Notes: generated by a model not told the origin, from the letters alone. 64,000 nucleotides of DNA from Thermovibrio ammonificans HB-1 (GCF_000185805.1 NC_014926.1:886418-950417), one strand, 5' to 3'; positions 16,171-25,758 are shown, counted from the first letter of the stretch. Made by a program: numbers and translations.

Positions 16171-16791
16171 TTACCTTATAAATTCCTGCGCAATTATAAC
16201 AGTATCGCCCCTTTGGAGCGTAACGATTCTATACCTTACCCGCCTCTTTCTTACCCGAACTTTTCTCCCCTTCACCCGTGAGAGTATCCTCTTAACGTAG
16301 TTCTCCGTTTCCCGGTAGGGGGGAACGCCTCCGTACCGCTCTACCGCCCCCTCCCCTGCGTTGTAAGCGGCAAGGGCGAGCTTCCAGTTCCTGTACTTCA
16401 GGTAGAGCTTTCTCAGTAGCTTTGCCCCGGCGTTCAGGTTCTCGTCGGGGTCAAACGGGTTTTTCACTCCGAGCTCCCTTGCGGTTTGCGGCATAAGCTG
16501 ACACAGCCCCATTGCTCCCTTCGGGGAGACCGCCCTGGGGTTAAAGTTTGACTCTGCCTTTACGAGCTCCACAAACAGCCTCTCGGGCAGTCCGTACTTC
16601 CTGGCGTAGAGCTTGGCTTTTTCCACTAAGGAACCGGCGTTTTTGGGCCTCTTGAACCGTTTCTGCCCTACGCCAACTATGTGGATAACGCCGTCCTTTT
16701 CGTAAACCTTTATCCACCCCTTTGCGCTGCTCGGCACCACCAAGAGGGCACTAATTAAGGATATACATAGCCCTAACCTGCTCGGTTTCAC
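16171..16791 (-). CDS. Lytic transglycosylase (SLT domain)
   Basis: A 206-residue exported protein: a signal peptide of about 23 residues, then an SLT/goose-lysozyme-type domain with the catalytic glutamate E80 in KAESNFNP, followed by GAMGLCQLMPQTA and AAYNAGEGAV. It cleaves peptidoglycan glycan strands, forming 1,6-anhydromuramic ends. The C-terminal 40 residues are very basic. The start is GTG at 16791, inside the end of sppA (41-base overlap) after a GAGCG site. A more internal start is possible but would remove the signal peptide. Confidence 0.88.
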   Translation of the reverse strand: MKPSRLGLCISLISALLVVPSSAKGWIKVYEKDGVIHIVGVGQKRFKRPKNAGSLVEKAKLYARKYGLPERLFVELVKAESNFNPRAVSPKGAMGLCQLMPQTARELGVKNPFDPDENLNAGAKLLRKLYLKYRNWKLALAAYNAGEGAVERYGGVPPYRETENYVKRILSRVKGRKVRVRKRRVRYRIVTLQRGDTVIIAQEFIR

Positions 16792-17629
16792 CGCTCAGAA
16801 CCTTCCCAACGGTTTTAAGCACGCTCTCCCCTGCGGGTCCGAATATCCGCTCCCAGAAGCCCCTCTTTGGTTTAACCTCTACAACTTTTGCCCCGGGGCA
16901 GCGGCCGAGCTTCTTTGCCACTTCAACTGCCTTTTCTATACCGCCCAGGTAGTCTACCAGCCCCAGCTCCTTTGCCCGGCGCCCCGTAAATATTCTACCG
17001 TCTGCAAACGACCTTACCTTCTCAACCGGCAAGTGTCTGCCTTTGGCCACCGCCTCTACAAACTGGTTGTAGGAGTCGTCTATCAGGTTTTGGACCACCT
17101 TTAAACACTCCGGGTCGGGCTTTTTAAAGGGGTTCAGCAGGTCTTTACAGCGGCCGCTCTTTACCGTTACCGCCTCTATACCGAGCTTCTGGGCCAGCTG
17201 GCTTACGTTTAAAACTTGGATTATCACGCCGATGCTTCCCGTAATCGTTCCCGGGTTGGCAACTATCTTCGTGGCCGGCACCGACACGTAGAGCCCTCCC
17301 GACGCGGCCACCGAGTCCATCGAGACCACCACCGGTTTTCTCCGGGCAACCTCTGCCACTTTGTCGTGAATCTCCTGACAAGCTCCTACTACCCCTCCTG
17401 GTGAATCTACCCTCAGGACAACCGCCTTAACGCTTGAGTTCCTCTCGACCCGGTCCAGCAGCTTCAGGTATGGCTCAGAGCGCGAAATCACCCCCTCTAT
17501 TCTCACAATCGCCACCTTCGGGCCGTAGGCTGCCTCTATAGAGCCCATCTCCTTCGGGAACAGGGCCATAACGAGAACGACAAAGGCCATAACCCCTAAG
17601 AGCAGGAAAATCCCCTTTAGCCTTTTCAC
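16751..17629 (-). CDS. sppA: Signal peptide peptidase SppA, short form
   Basis: A 292-residue S49-family protease with an N-terminal membrane anchor (about 5-25). The catalytic serine is S110 in DSVAASGG and the Lys is K162 in the KSGRCKD motif. The substrate-channel motif DSPGG is at 75-79 and GSIGVI near 131. It degrades cleaved signal peptides in the membrane. The length fits the single-domain bacterial/archaeal form. The start overlaps the rnhC stop by four bases, and the 3' end overlaps the transglycosylase gene. Confidence 0.95.
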   Translation of the reverse strand: MKRLKGIFLLLGVMAFVVLVMALFPKEMGSIEAAYGPKVAIVRIEGVISRSEPYLKLLDRVERNSSVKAVVLRVDSPGGVVGACQEIHDKVAEVARRKPVVVSMDSVAASGGLYVSVPATKIVANPGTITGSIGVIIQVLNVSQLAQKLGIEAVTVKSGRCKDLLNPFKKPDPECLKVVQNLIDDSYNQFVEAVAKGRHLPVEKVRSFADGRIFTGRRAKELGLVDYLGGIEKAVEVAKKLGRCPGAKVVEVKPKRGFWERIFGPAGESVLKTVGKVLSGETEQVRAMYILN

Positions 17630-18438
17630 TTCTTACCTCCTACGCTGAAGTGGAGCTTGAACAGCTTTTCGTGGAGCTCTTTCGGCGTTTTCTTTAGAAG
17701 CTCTGCCAGCCCGGTATTCCCCTCCGGCAGCTTCACTTTGAACCTCTTTTCCAGCTCCTTCATCGTTTTTAGCCGCACCGCCTTTGCCACGATTGAGGCA
17801 GCCGCAACCGCCAAATCGTCTTCGGCTTTCGGCCTCACCTCGAGCCTGGCACCTTTAACCACGTCTTTTAACACCTCTTCCGCCCTGTTGCTGAACTTGT
17901 CTACAACAACCACTTTCGGCGAGAACTTCTCGCACAGGTCAGAGACTATCTCCCGGTAAACGGCCTCCAGCAGCCTGTTGATGTTCTTAAACTTTGAGTA
18001 AGCCCTGTTGTACTTCTCCGGAATCAGCAGCTTTACTTTTCCGTGGCAGGTCTCTGTTATCTCCGATGCAAGCTCTTCCACCTTCTCGTTGCTCAGTTTT
18101 TTGGAGTCTTTAACCCCCAACTCTATCAGCCTTTTCAGGCACTTTTCGTCGGCCACTATACACGCAACAACCAGCGGCCCTACAAACTCCCCCTTTCCGG
18201 CCTCGTCACACCCTATCCGGGGAAGCTCTGTGTCGCTTAAAACCGTTTCGGCAACAAGCTCTTTGAGCTTTTCTCTTCCTTTCCCTCCGTAAACTACGGA
18301 GCCGCTCTTGTAAACGGTTAAGATTGCGTCGTTCAGCCTCAGCCTGTACTGGGCGTGCTCCGGCGGCTTTTCCTCTTTTGCCCCTAAGGCTTTCAGCTTC
18401 TTTAGGAGCTTCTCCTTTTCGCTGCTGCTCAGTTTCAC
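17626..18438 (-). CDS. rnhC: Ribonuclease HIII
   Basis: A 270-residue protein with an N-terminal TBP-like substrate-binding domain (about 1-70, ending in YKSGSVVYGGKG) and a type 2 RNase H domain. The active-site acidic residues are in GCDEAGKGEFVGP (D78, E79) and KDSKKL (D111). The GKGE sequence, rather than the GRGP of RnhB, and the N-terminal domain identify it as RnhC. It removes RNA from RNA-DNA hybrids. It lies between tamB-like and sppA with four-base overlaps on both sides. Confidence 0.93.
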   Translation of the reverse strand: MKLSSSEKEKLLKKLKALGAKEEKPPEHAQYRLRLNDAILTVYKSGSVVYGGKGREKLKELVAETVLSDTELPRIGCDEAGKGEFVGPLVVACIVADEKCLKRLIELGVKDSKKLSNEKVEELASEITETCHGKVKLLIPEKYNRAYSKFKNINRLLEAVYREIVSDLCEKFSPKVVVVDKFSNRAEEVLKDVVKGARLEVRPKAEDDLAVAAASIVAKAVRLKTMKELEKRFKVKLPEGNTGLAELLKKTPKELHEKLFKLHFSVGGKK

Positions 18439-21400
18439 TTCAACCTCACTCTAAATCCGATTCCGGCCTCGGGGCCGTAGTAGCTGTTATACCTGATTTC
18501 AAGGTAGTACTTCCTGCTGAAGTAGAACTGAATGCTGCCTCCGTACTCGGGGTTCTGGCCGGTTGTTTCGTAGCCCACCAGTCTGATTCTCTTAGTCAGC
18601 TTCTTTGAAACGGTAATTTTCGCAACCGTTTCTCCGTACCTTGTTATGTAGGGCTCAACGGAGAAGCTCTCCAGCTTCAGGATTTTCTGGAACTGCTCCT
18701 CAACGGGCTTAAAGAAGGTGGCCGTTGCATAGTAGGCAACTTGAACCGCCGGGAATATCTCCGAGCTCGCCTCAACCTGCTCGGGAGACGCCCCGGTCAT
18801 TATGAGGTTCAGAATCTGCTCCCTCGTAAGCGGAGGGTCCGACGTAAGGTAGAGCTGGGGCGACTGCAGGCTCCCCTCTATCTTCATGTAAACGTAGTAG
18901 CCGTTTATGTAGGAGCTTGCTATCAGGCTTATCCTGCCCCGCTTCCTCAGCAGGTCAGTTATAACGCCGGAGCCGTAAAGGACCTTGAACTTCTTGCCCA
19001 TGTAGTCTATCTGGCCTCCGGTTATGTAGAAGCTGCCGCTGGCCTTGAGCTGCTGGTTGGCGGTTTTCAAGTTGAAGGAGGGCACAAGCTCTACCCAGAA
19101 GAGCTCCGACTGAATCTTTACCGGCTCTAAGAAGAGCACCTTAATGTTGAGTTTTACCGGGAGTTTTACCGTTTGGGGCGGGGCGGAAGCTCCGCTTTCC
19201 TCGCCTTTGCCTTTGTGGAACAGCACCTTGGTTCTGCTCAGGTTGACCGTTCCGGAGATTCCTCTCTCCTTTAGGTTCAGGTGGAGCTCTCCGGAGGCGA
19301 AGCTCTTCCAAACTCCCACTTCGCCTATCGGTATGTCGGATAGGGTTACAACCCCCTTGCCGTTTTTTGTGGTTATGACGGCGCTTCCGTCTCCGGCCAT
19401 AACCTCTCCCGAGAGCCTCTCTACCGCTCCGTCCTCTACGGCGGCCTCGAGTTTCGGAATGTATATCTTTTCAAGGACGTACTTAACCTTCATAGATGCG
19501 TTTTTAACTCCCGCCCGGAGTCTGTAGTGAAGCTCTTTGTTGTAGCCCCAGCTGCCCTCGGCTATAACGGCGCCCTTTACAAAGGGGATAAACTTGTACG
19601 CTTTGGCAAGGTAAACCAGCCCCTTTATGCCGAACTTTCCTTTGAACTTGCCGTGGGGGTACGGGTAGAGTGAGAGCTCCTTCGACTCTATCCAGCCGTC
19701 TACGTACGACAGGCTGAAGTCACTCACCTGAACTTTACCCTTTTTGAGCTTCAGGTAGATACCCGATACCGAGTAGAGCCTGTAGAAACCCTGCGGTTTA
19801 ACCGTAAATGCTGGAACCGCCACCCTCCCCGTAAGGTCGCTTAAGTCCAGCTGAACGAAGGCCATGTTGATTAAACCCTTCGCTTTGGGCAGCTTCAGTT
19901 TTAACTCCCTTACAACTCCCACAACCGAGGGCCTGTTCTCCGAGAAGACCACCTTCAGGTCTACTCCTTCACCCTTTAGGCTTATCGTGCCCAACCCCTC
20001 CGGCTCCAGTAGGCTTCCCGAGGCTCTTACCTCTTTTCCTCTCTCGAGGTAGGGCGAGTTTACATTAAACTTACCAGAAAATTTTACGGTTACTTTAGGT
20101 AGAACACCTCCAAACAGAATACTTCCCCCGCCTCCAACCTCAACAAACTTGTTTCTATACTCTCCTTTTACCTTAACTTCACCCTGAACTCTGCCGTTAA
20201 ACCCGTACTCAACTCTTCCCCGTAAACTGCTCTCTGCAAGCAGGGGAACCTTAAAGCCGCTAAACTCGGCCTTTACCCCGTTACCAACAAACAGAGCCCT
20301 GATTTCTCCCTCTCCGAACTCTTTACCTTTTACATTCAGCTCACCTACTTCTCCCCTTGCCTCCCCAAAGAGCTCTCCTCCTTTAAACTCAAAATTCCCG
20401 GTAAATACCCCTTCAACCTCTACCCCTTTGGCCGTAATCCTTCCGCTGTACCTGAACCCTTTGGTCTTCAGAGAGAGCTCTTCTGCTTTAAAGGGAGCTC
20501 TCCCGCTAAAGGAGAGCTCACCGCTGACCTTACCATCCGCTTCAACTCCCTTAACCCACCTCCCTGCAACCTCTGAGAGGGGAGCCACATCTACGTTGGA
20601 GAGGAGCAGGCTTCCCCAGAATTCTTTACCATTAATATTTACGGTTAAATTACGCAAAACAATCCCCTCAGTAGAATAACCGCTAACAACTAAAACTCCC
20701 TCCCCACTGCTGAACCGACCGCTTCCCGCAACGTCCCCTAAGGAGACTCCGTCGATTTTGGGACTTCCACTGAACGAAAACTCCGAGAAGAGCTCTCTTC
20801 CCCTTCCCTCGAGCTGTCCGTTTAGATTAAAGCTGCCCGAAAGGGTTAAAGATTTGCTCTTTACAACTTTCGATAAGTTTCCAACTATAGAGTAATCTAC
20901 GTTCAACTCTTTCGTAGGAGTTCTGTAGAAACCGCTTGCCTTTAGCTCTAAATCGCCCCTTAGGGCTGCCGAGAACCTGACTAACTTCTCCCCTCCCCTG
21001 AACCCTATTTCCCCCTCTTCGGCAAAGTTTGCAATCTTTCCCTTTTCCAGCTTCAGCCTGCCCCGGTAGTTCAGGTGCTCTCTCGAGTAGGAAAACTCAA
21101 TCGGCCCGCTTAAAAGTCCCTCTATTCTCTTTCCCTGCAGGGCCTTTAACCTATTCAGGGAAAACTTTTTCAAGTTGAGGCTACCGTAGAGCCTTTTTTC
21201 TTCGAGGCTGTACTCCGCCCTTCCCGAAACGTCGTTCCCCCTTAAATCAACAGAGAGGGCAGGCCACCTGAGCTTTCCCTTCACAAAGAGGTTGCTCTCT
21301 GTAAGCTGAGGGGTTTGAAGCTCTTTAACTCTTGCCCAGAAATCTACCTCGGGCCGGCCGACCTTGCCGCTGCCGTAACATCTGAACTCTATCCTCTTTA

Positions 21401-22358
21401 GAACCGTCGCTCTTTTAGGGACTACCTCGCTTCCCTTTCCTTCAACGGCAAACTTTACTTCTCCGCTCTTAAGCCGGTATTCCCCGCTTCCCTTAAACCT
21501 CAAACCGTCGAACTTACCCTTAAAACTCGTAACCTGAACTCTGTTCTCTTCCAGCTTTCCCTTCGCGGTCAGCTGAGTATCTACGTCTTCTACCGTTCCC
21601 CGCGATTTTACGCTAAATGATTTACCATAATAATTTACTGTAATTTGCTGAAAAAACCCAGAACCACCAACCCCAAAACTCAACCAGCCACTACGAACCC
21701 CCCTAAAGGCCAAACTACCTCTAAAGGAATACCCCCCGTAGTTACCGCAGATGCGGGGAACCCTAAGCTCTCCGTTTACAAAGTAACCTTTGGTCGGCTC
21801 AACCTGGAGCTCCCTACTGCCTACTAACCCTTCTAATCCGCCGATGAAAAACTGCCTACCGGACTCAAAGAGAATTCCGTTTACAAGGAGGCTGCCACCG
21901 GGCCAGGTGTAAACCGCTCTGTCTATCTCCACTTTTTGAGCGTAAAACGGCAAAACGGGCTTAAACTCTCCTCCGCCTTTGGAGCTTGAACCAGTGGACT
22001 CAACCTCTGCCTCTACAACCGAAATTTCGCTGAAGAAGAGCTTCCGCTCCGTCAAACTCTTCAGCAGGTTGAGCTCCACCCTCCCCTTATAGAGCTCAAC
22101 CTCAAGCCCGGGCTTCCTCAACTCCAGTGAGTTAAACGAAACTCCGGCAGTGAAGTTTTTTGGATTGAAGCTCCAGCGTAACCCGGAAACGTTAAAGGCA
22201 ATCTCCGCCCTTTTCTTCAGAACGTAGCCGATTAAGTCTCTACCGACAAGGAAGGAGAAGAAGAGGAAGAACAGGAAGAAAACAAAGCGCAGGAACCGGT
22301 TTATCGGGCCACGCCTGATAGAGTGAAGGAGCTCCCTCAGAAACTCCTTAGTTTTCAC
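18435..22358 (-). CDS. tamB: TamB-like (DUF490) inter-membrane protein
   Basis: A 1307-residue protein with one N-terminal membrane helix (about 19-45) and then a very long beta-rich region of repeated amphipathic strands, as in TamB/AsmA-like lipid-transport bridges. The C-terminal DUF490 domain is recognisable from GSGVITDLLRKRGRI, the LTSDPPLTREQILNLIMTG segment and the final barrel-like strands ending in FRVRLK. Family members span the periplasm and help to place phospholipids or outer-membrane proteins. No TamA partner is in the window. The gene overlaps lapB by 11 bases upstream and rnhC by four downstream. Confidence 0.88.
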   Translation of the reverse strand: MKTKEFLRELLHSIRRGPINRFLRFVFFLFFLFFSFLVGRDLIGYVLKKRAEIAFNVSGLRWSFNPKNFTAGVSFNSLELRKPGLEVELYKGRVELNLLKSLTERKLFFSEISVVEAEVESTGSSSKGGGEFKPVLPFYAQKVEIDRAVYTWPGGSLLVNGILFESGRQFFIGGLEGLVGSRELQVEPTKGYFVNGELRVPRICGNYGGYSFRGSLAFRGVRSGWLSFGVGGSGFFQQITVNYYGKSFSVKSRGTVEDVDTQLTAKGKLEENRVQVTSFKGKFDGLRFKGSGEYRLKSGEVKFAVEGKGSEVVPKRATVLKRIEFRCYGSGKVGRPEVDFWARVKELQTPQLTESNLFVKGKLRWPALSVDLRGNDVSGRAEYSLEEKRLYGSLNLKKFSLNRLKALQGKRIEGLLSGPIEFSYSREHLNYRGRLKLEKGKIANFAEEGEIGFRGGEKLVRFSAALRGDLELKASGFYRTPTKELNVDYSIVGNLSKVVKSKSLTLSGSFNLNGQLEGRGRELFSEFSFSGSPKIDGVSLGDVAGSGRFSSGEGVLVVSGYSTEGIVLRNLTVNINGKEFWGSLLLSNVDVAPLSEVAGRWVKGVEADGKVSGELSFSGRAPFKAEELSLKTKGFRYSGRITAKGVEVEGVFTGNFEFKGGELFGEARGEVGELNVKGKEFGEGEIRALFVGNGVKAEFSGFKVPLLAESSLRGRVEYGFNGRVQGEVKVKGEYRNKFVEVGGGGSILFGGVLPKVTVKFSGKFNVNSPYLERGKEVRASGSLLEPEGLGTISLKGEGVDLKVVFSENRPSVVGVVRELKLKLPKAKGLINMAFVQLDLSDLTGRVAVPAFTVKPQGFYRLYSVSGIYLKLKKGKVQVSDFSLSYVDGWIESKELSLYPYPHGKFKGKFGIKGLVYLAKAYKFIPFVKGAVIAEGSWGYNKELHYRLRAGVKNASMKVKYVLEKIYIPKLEAAVEDGAVERLSGEVMAGDGSAVITTKNGKGVVTLSDIPIGEVGVWKSFASGELHLNLKERGISGTVNLSRTKVLFHKGKGEESGASAPPQTVKLPVKLNIKVLFLEPVKIQSELFWVELVPSFNLKTANQQLKASGSFYITGGQIDYMGKKFKVLYGSGVITDLLRKRGRISLIASSYINGYYVYMKIEGSLQSPQLYLTSDPPLTREQILNLIMTGASPEQVEASSEIFPAVQVAYYATATFFKPVEEQFQKILKLESFSVEPYITRYGETVAKITVSKKLTKRIRLVGYETTGQNPEYGGSIQFYFSRKYYLEIRYNSYYGPEAGIGFRVRLK

Positions 22359-23403
22359 TGTTTAGCTCCAAACTCTCCCAACTACGACACCTGGGGCACA
22401 TCCAGTCGAAGGTGTCTGTTTTAAAGCCGCAGTTCTGACAGCGGAAAACCTTCTGACGGTTTTTAAGGTGGCTCAGCAGTCCCTCCAGCCTGTCGACCAC
22501 CTTTTTCCTCTGACCGCTCTCCCACAGCAGCCTCAGGTAGAGCTCGTAGAGATCCGCCCAAAACTCTCCGCCGTCAACAAACTCCTCGAGAAGTTTAAGG
22601 GCACTCTCTTTGTCGTTTGACTCAAGATATAGCTTCACAAGCCGCAAGACAACCGGGTAGGAGAGCCCAGCCTCTTTAGATATCTGGAGGAGCTTCTCAA
22701 CCGAGAGCCCGTCTCCCTCCTCTATAACCTGGAGGAACGGGGCGGTGTGCTTCGGGGAGAGCTTCATCCCCTTCAAGGCCATCTGATAGCCCTTCTCCGG
22801 CTCCCCGACTGCGTAGTAGAGCTTAGAGAGAACGTAATAAAAAAGAGGCAGGGGCACCTTGGGGTTAACCTTCCTCAGGAGGCGAAAGGCCTTATCGGTT
22901 CTCCCTTTGTCTATGTACTGGCTGGCCAGGTAGAGCTTGGTGTGTAGAAGCTCGTCGGAGAACTCCTCCTTAAGGCTTGCGGCCTTCTCGAGGAGCTCAA
23001 CAGACTCCTCCAGCCTGCCAACATCCCTTTTAAGGAGAGCGAGCTCGTAGTAGAAGAAGCTCTCCCCGGGAAACTGCTCTATCCCCTCCTTTAGGGCCTC
23101 CTCGGCCCTGTCGATAAAGCCGGCAGCCCTGTAAACAAGTGCAAGGTTTAAAACAACCAGCTTCCTCTCCTCGGGAGAGAGCTCTTCGCCCTTCAGCCTT
23201 TCCAGTATCTTCAGGCTCTTGTAAAACTCACCCTTCTCCTTCAGAAGGAGAGCCAAGGTAACATAGGCATTAAAGGGAGTATCTACCGATACAGGCTCTA
23301 TCTCCTTGATAAGGTCCTGCCTGCTGACCGAGAGCTTCTTCAGGTAGTTCTCTACGCCGGACGCCCCTCCCCTCTTAAAAAGCTCCTTTAACCTGGAGAA
23401 CAT
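22348..23403 (-). CDS. lapB: LapB-like TPR protein with rubredoxin-type zinc end
   Basis: A 351-residue protein with about eight tetratricopeptide repeats. It ends in a rubredoxin-like metal site with C322, C325, C336 and C339 in FRCQNCGF and WMCPRCRSW. This arrangement is typical of LapB/YciM, which tunes lipopolysaccharide synthesis with FtsH. The classical N-terminal membrane anchor is not evident here: the protein begins MFSRLKELFKRGG, so it may be cytoplasmic or membrane-associated through basic residues. It lies directly after the HIT gene and before tamB-like, a sensible envelope grouping. Confidence 0.82.
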   Translation of the reverse strand: MFSRLKELFKRGGASGVENYLKKLSVSRQDLIKEIEPVSVDTPFNAYVTLALLLKEKGEFYKSLKILERLKGEELSPEERKLVVLNLALVYRAAGFIDRAEEALKEGIEQFPGESFFYYELALLKRDVGRLEESVELLEKAASLKEEFSDELLHTKLYLASQYIDKGRTDKAFRLLRKVNPKVPLPLFYYVLSKLYYAVGEPEKGYQMALKGMKLSPKHTAPFLQVIEEGDGLSVEKLLQISKEAGLSYPVVLRLVKLYLESNDKESALKLLEEFVDGGEFWADLYELYLRLLWESGQRKKVVDRLEGLLSHLKNRQKVFRCQNCGFKTDTFDWMCPRCRSWESLELNSEN

Positions 23404-23895
23404 CTACTCCCAGCACTCCTTAAGCCTTCTGTAGGTTTCATCGAGGGCCTGGGGTATCACCTTTACCCCTGCCGTAACCGGCATAAAGTTGGTATCTCCG
23501 TTCCACCTGGGAACAACGTGGAAGTGTATATGGGTATCGACGCTACCGCCTGCGGCCCTGCCCAGGTTAAGCCCTACGTTGAAACCGTCGGGGTTGTAGG
23601 CCCTCTTTAGCACCTCTATAGACTTTTGAATCAGCCGGTTAACCTCTAAAAGCTCTTCCGGAAGCAAAGAGGTGAAATCGCCGGTGTGTCTAACCGGACA
23701 CACCATAAGGTGCCCGGTGTTGTAGGGGAACCGATTGAGTATAACGAGGGCCTTCTCTCCCTTGTAGAGGAGCAGGTTCTCCTCGTCTCTGTCGGGGTGC
23801 TCGGCAGCAGCCCTACAGATGAAGCAGCCCCTCGGCTCCTCCTTTCCCACCTTAGATACGTAAGAGAGCCTCCACGGTGCCCAGAGAAGCTCCAT
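23404..23895 (-). CDS. HIT-family nucleotide hydrolase/phosphorylase
   Basis: A 163-residue HIT protein with the histidine triad THIHFHVVPRW (H122, H124, H126) and a GLNLGRAAGGS loop. An N-terminal zinc-type pair C24 and C27 with later His recalls Ap4A phosphorylase-like bacterial HIT proteins (the N-terminal LLWAPWRLSYV is typical). It acts on dinucleoside polyphosphates or AMP conjugates; the exact substrate is undetermined. The ATG follows CGGGAGG. The stop is adjacent to the lapB start. Confidence 0.88.
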   Translation of the reverse strand: MELLWAPWRLSYVSKVGKEEPRGCFICRAAAEHPDRDEENLLLYKGEKALVILNRFPYNTGHLMVCPVRHTGDFTSLLPEELLEVNRLIQKSIEVLKRAYNPDGFNVGLNLGRAAGGSVDTHIHFHVVPRWNGDTNFMPVTAGVKVIPQALDETYRRLKECWE

Positions 23896-23910
23896 AACCC
23901 AACCTCCCGG

Positions 23911-24588
23911 TTAGTAAAGAAGCCCGTTTCGCTTCAATACTCCAAGTATAGCCCTTAACCTTGGGGTTCGCCAGGTGGAGGGGTCGGAGTAGAGGCGCTT
24001 CTCCTCCTTCTTCAGAAAGCCGAAGAGAACCCCTTCAACCTGAGAAGGGTAGTAGTAGAGGACCGAGCTGCACCTCTCATCTTTTAAAAACGAGTCCATC
24101 AGGGGGCTGTACTTCAGCAGGTTACACTCCTGGAGGGCCTCCCTCATGAACCTCTTTGCGTTCTCGGCGGCGAACCTGTAAACCCGGCGGCCGCACACTC
24201 CTTTCAGGTTTGCCGTTATCTCGCCGAAGAGCAAAATTTCATCGGGGTCTTTCAGGTCGTTCTCAACGCACTCTTTCAAAACGGCAAACGCCCCTTCAAC
24301 CCCCTTTTTAACCGCAAGGTTGTAAGCCCTTTCAAGGTCTTTAACGGACAGGTAGTAGCTACCCGCAAGTTGGGTGAGGAGCTCCAACTGGCCGGCAACC
24401 GGCTGGTTTACAGAAACAGGTTCAGATTTAAAATCCCGGGCGGCAACATCTATGAAGTCTTCCAGGGCTTGCCGGTAGAAGCTCTCCGGCTCCGATAGCA
24501 CCGTTTCAAGGGGGTCGCCGCCGGCGGCGGAAGCTCCTTGCCCGAAAAGAGAAACGATTACCGCTGCCGATATAAAGAACCTCTTCAT
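23911..24588 (-). CDS. Exported helical protein of unknown function
   Basis: A 225-residue protein with a signal peptide (MKRFFISAAVIVSLFGQGASA). A mostly helical, charged domain with five scattered Cys (for example in KECVEND, KGVCGRR, QECNLL, DERCSS) follows. I do not recognise a family. It is the first gene of the operon HIT-lapB-tamB-rnhC-sppA-transglycosylase-purD, 15 bases before the HIT gene. A promoter-like sequence lies just upstream. Confidence 0.7.
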   Translation of the reverse strand: MKRFFISAAVIVSLFGQGASAAGGDPLETVLSEPESFYRQALEDFIDVAARDFKSEPVSVNQPVAGQLELLTQLAGSYYLSVKDLERAYNLAVKKGVEGAFAVLKECVENDLKDPDEILLFGEITANLKGVCGRRVYRFAAENAKRFMREALQECNLLKYSPLMDSFLKDERCSSVLYYYPSQVEGVLFGFLKKEEKRLYSDPSTWRTPRLRAILGVLKRNGLLY

Positions 24589-24618
24589 ACCCTAACTCCC
24601 ATTTCGATTCATCGGTAG

Positions 24619-24647
24619 ATTATCCTAAAAGGGCCCGAGCCGAGCAA
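24619..24647 (-). promoter_or_regulatory. Candidate sigma-70 promoter
   Basis: On the minus strand, TTGCTC and GATAAT are separated by 17 bases, about 30 bases before the ATG at 24588. It would drive the long minus-strand envelope/purD operon. Confidence 0.4.
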
Positions 24648-24656
24648 GGAAGGGGT

Positions 24657-25472
24657 TTAACCGAAAACCGAGTCTACAACTTTGAACATCAGCTCGTCCC
24701 GAACCTTTGCGTACCTTGCCGATGTGTTCGGAGAGGCGTGACCGAGAAAGGCCTGTATGACCCTTATATCTACCCCCCTGTCTACCAGTACCGTTGCAAA
24801 GGTGTGGCGGAGTTTGTGGGGGTGTATGGGAACGCCCGTCTCATCTCTGACCCTGTTGAATATGTACTTAGCCCCTTGGTAGCTCAGCGGAAAGAGCTTC
24901 TCCCCTTCAACCCTTTCTGCGTAGCTGATGAGTTCCCGGGCGAAGCTCCTACTCAGCGGAATGAACCGCTCTTTACCTCCCTTACCGATAACTTTGAGGA
25001 CCGGCCTCCCTTTAAACTCCACTATACTCTCTTTGGTAAGGGACAGCAGCTCCGATATCCTGAGACCGCAGTAGAGAATGGTCTTAAACATCAGGTAATC
25101 CCGCTCTCCCCTTTTCCTTGCCGCCTCAAGGACCTTTTCAACCTCTTCGGGAGTGAGCGCCTCGGGGACTCTCTGTTTGACCTTCTTTATCCTTAGAGAA
25201 GGTTTAACGGGGTTTTTATCAATTATCTCCATATCTACCAGGAAGTTGAAGAAGGTGTTCAGGGCAGATATCCTCCTGTTTATGAGGGAAGGGCTACAGC
25301 CCATCCTCCCCCTGAAGAGCATAAGGTCGGCGGTTTTTACTGCCGATACATCTTTGTCCCCAACCGTTTTTATGAACAGGTTCAAGTCGTTTCTATACTC
25401 CTTTACCGTTCGTGGAGAGAGCTCTTTCTCCTTAAAGTTCAGAAACAGTTCAACCGCCTCAGATAGCTTCAC
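24657..25472 (-). CDS. Tyrosine recombinase (Xer-like)
   Basis: A 271-residue integrase-family recombinase. The N-terminal SAM-like DNA-binding domain covers 1-95. The catalytic set is complete: R138 (CGLRISE), K164, H219 and R222 (HKLRHT), H245 (LGHAS) and nucleophile Y254 (ARYAKV). The size fits Xer proteins that resolve chromosome dimers. A mobile-element integrase is the alternative, given the AT-rich repeats and frameshifted gene upstream. The start is GTG after GGGAGGAGGC. No second Xer gene is in the window, as in single-Xer systems. Confidence 0.88.
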   Translation of the reverse strand: MKLSEAVELFLNFKEKELSPRTVKEYRNDLNLFIKTVGDKDVSAVKTADLMLFRGRMGCSPSLINRRISALNTFFNFLVDMEIIDKNPVKPSLRIKKVKQRVPEALTPEEVEKVLEAARKRGERDYLMFKTILYCGLRISELLSLTKESIVEFKGRPVLKVIGKGGKERFIPLSRSFARELISYAERVEGEKLFPLSYQGAKYIFNRVRDETGVPIHPHKLRHTFATVLVDRGVDIRVIQAFLGHASPNTSARYAKVRDELMFKVVDSVFG

Positions 25473-25758
25473 GCCTCCTCCCGTTTACCATCGATATATT
25501 CGCTCTATTTCGGTTCGGCAGGTATAACAACACTCCAGTTTCATCACAGACGAAATATATAAACGCGCCTTTCATCACCTCCGCCGGGCGGCTCAGCTCG
25601 GAACCGGCTACCTTTACTATAACAAATGTCAATTTGTTATAGTAGCAAACAGGGCTTCCCCTCACATTAAGCTCTGATTCTTTAATTAGAATTAAAGCTA
25701 TTTAACAATACCGACTATATATTCACTAAAAATGCAATAAACAACTAAAGGAGGCATT
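25473..25758. other. AT-rich divergent region with two perfect inverted repeats
   Basis: The first repeat has 13-bp arms, TACTATAACAAAT (25615-25627) and ATTTGTTATAGTA (25632-25644), around GTCA. The second has 8-bp arms, CTTTAATT and AATTAAAG (25680-25697), around AG. Neither is followed by a T-tract, so terminators are unlikely. Operators or recombinase-related sites between the divergent recombinase gene and the gene at 25759 are more plausible. I see no convincing gene here. Confidence 0.6.

Noticed and set aside
25459-25665. 68-codon minus-strand frame before the recombinase
   Set aside because: It runs through the perfect inverted repeat, has no ribosome-binding site and shows no recognisable domain.
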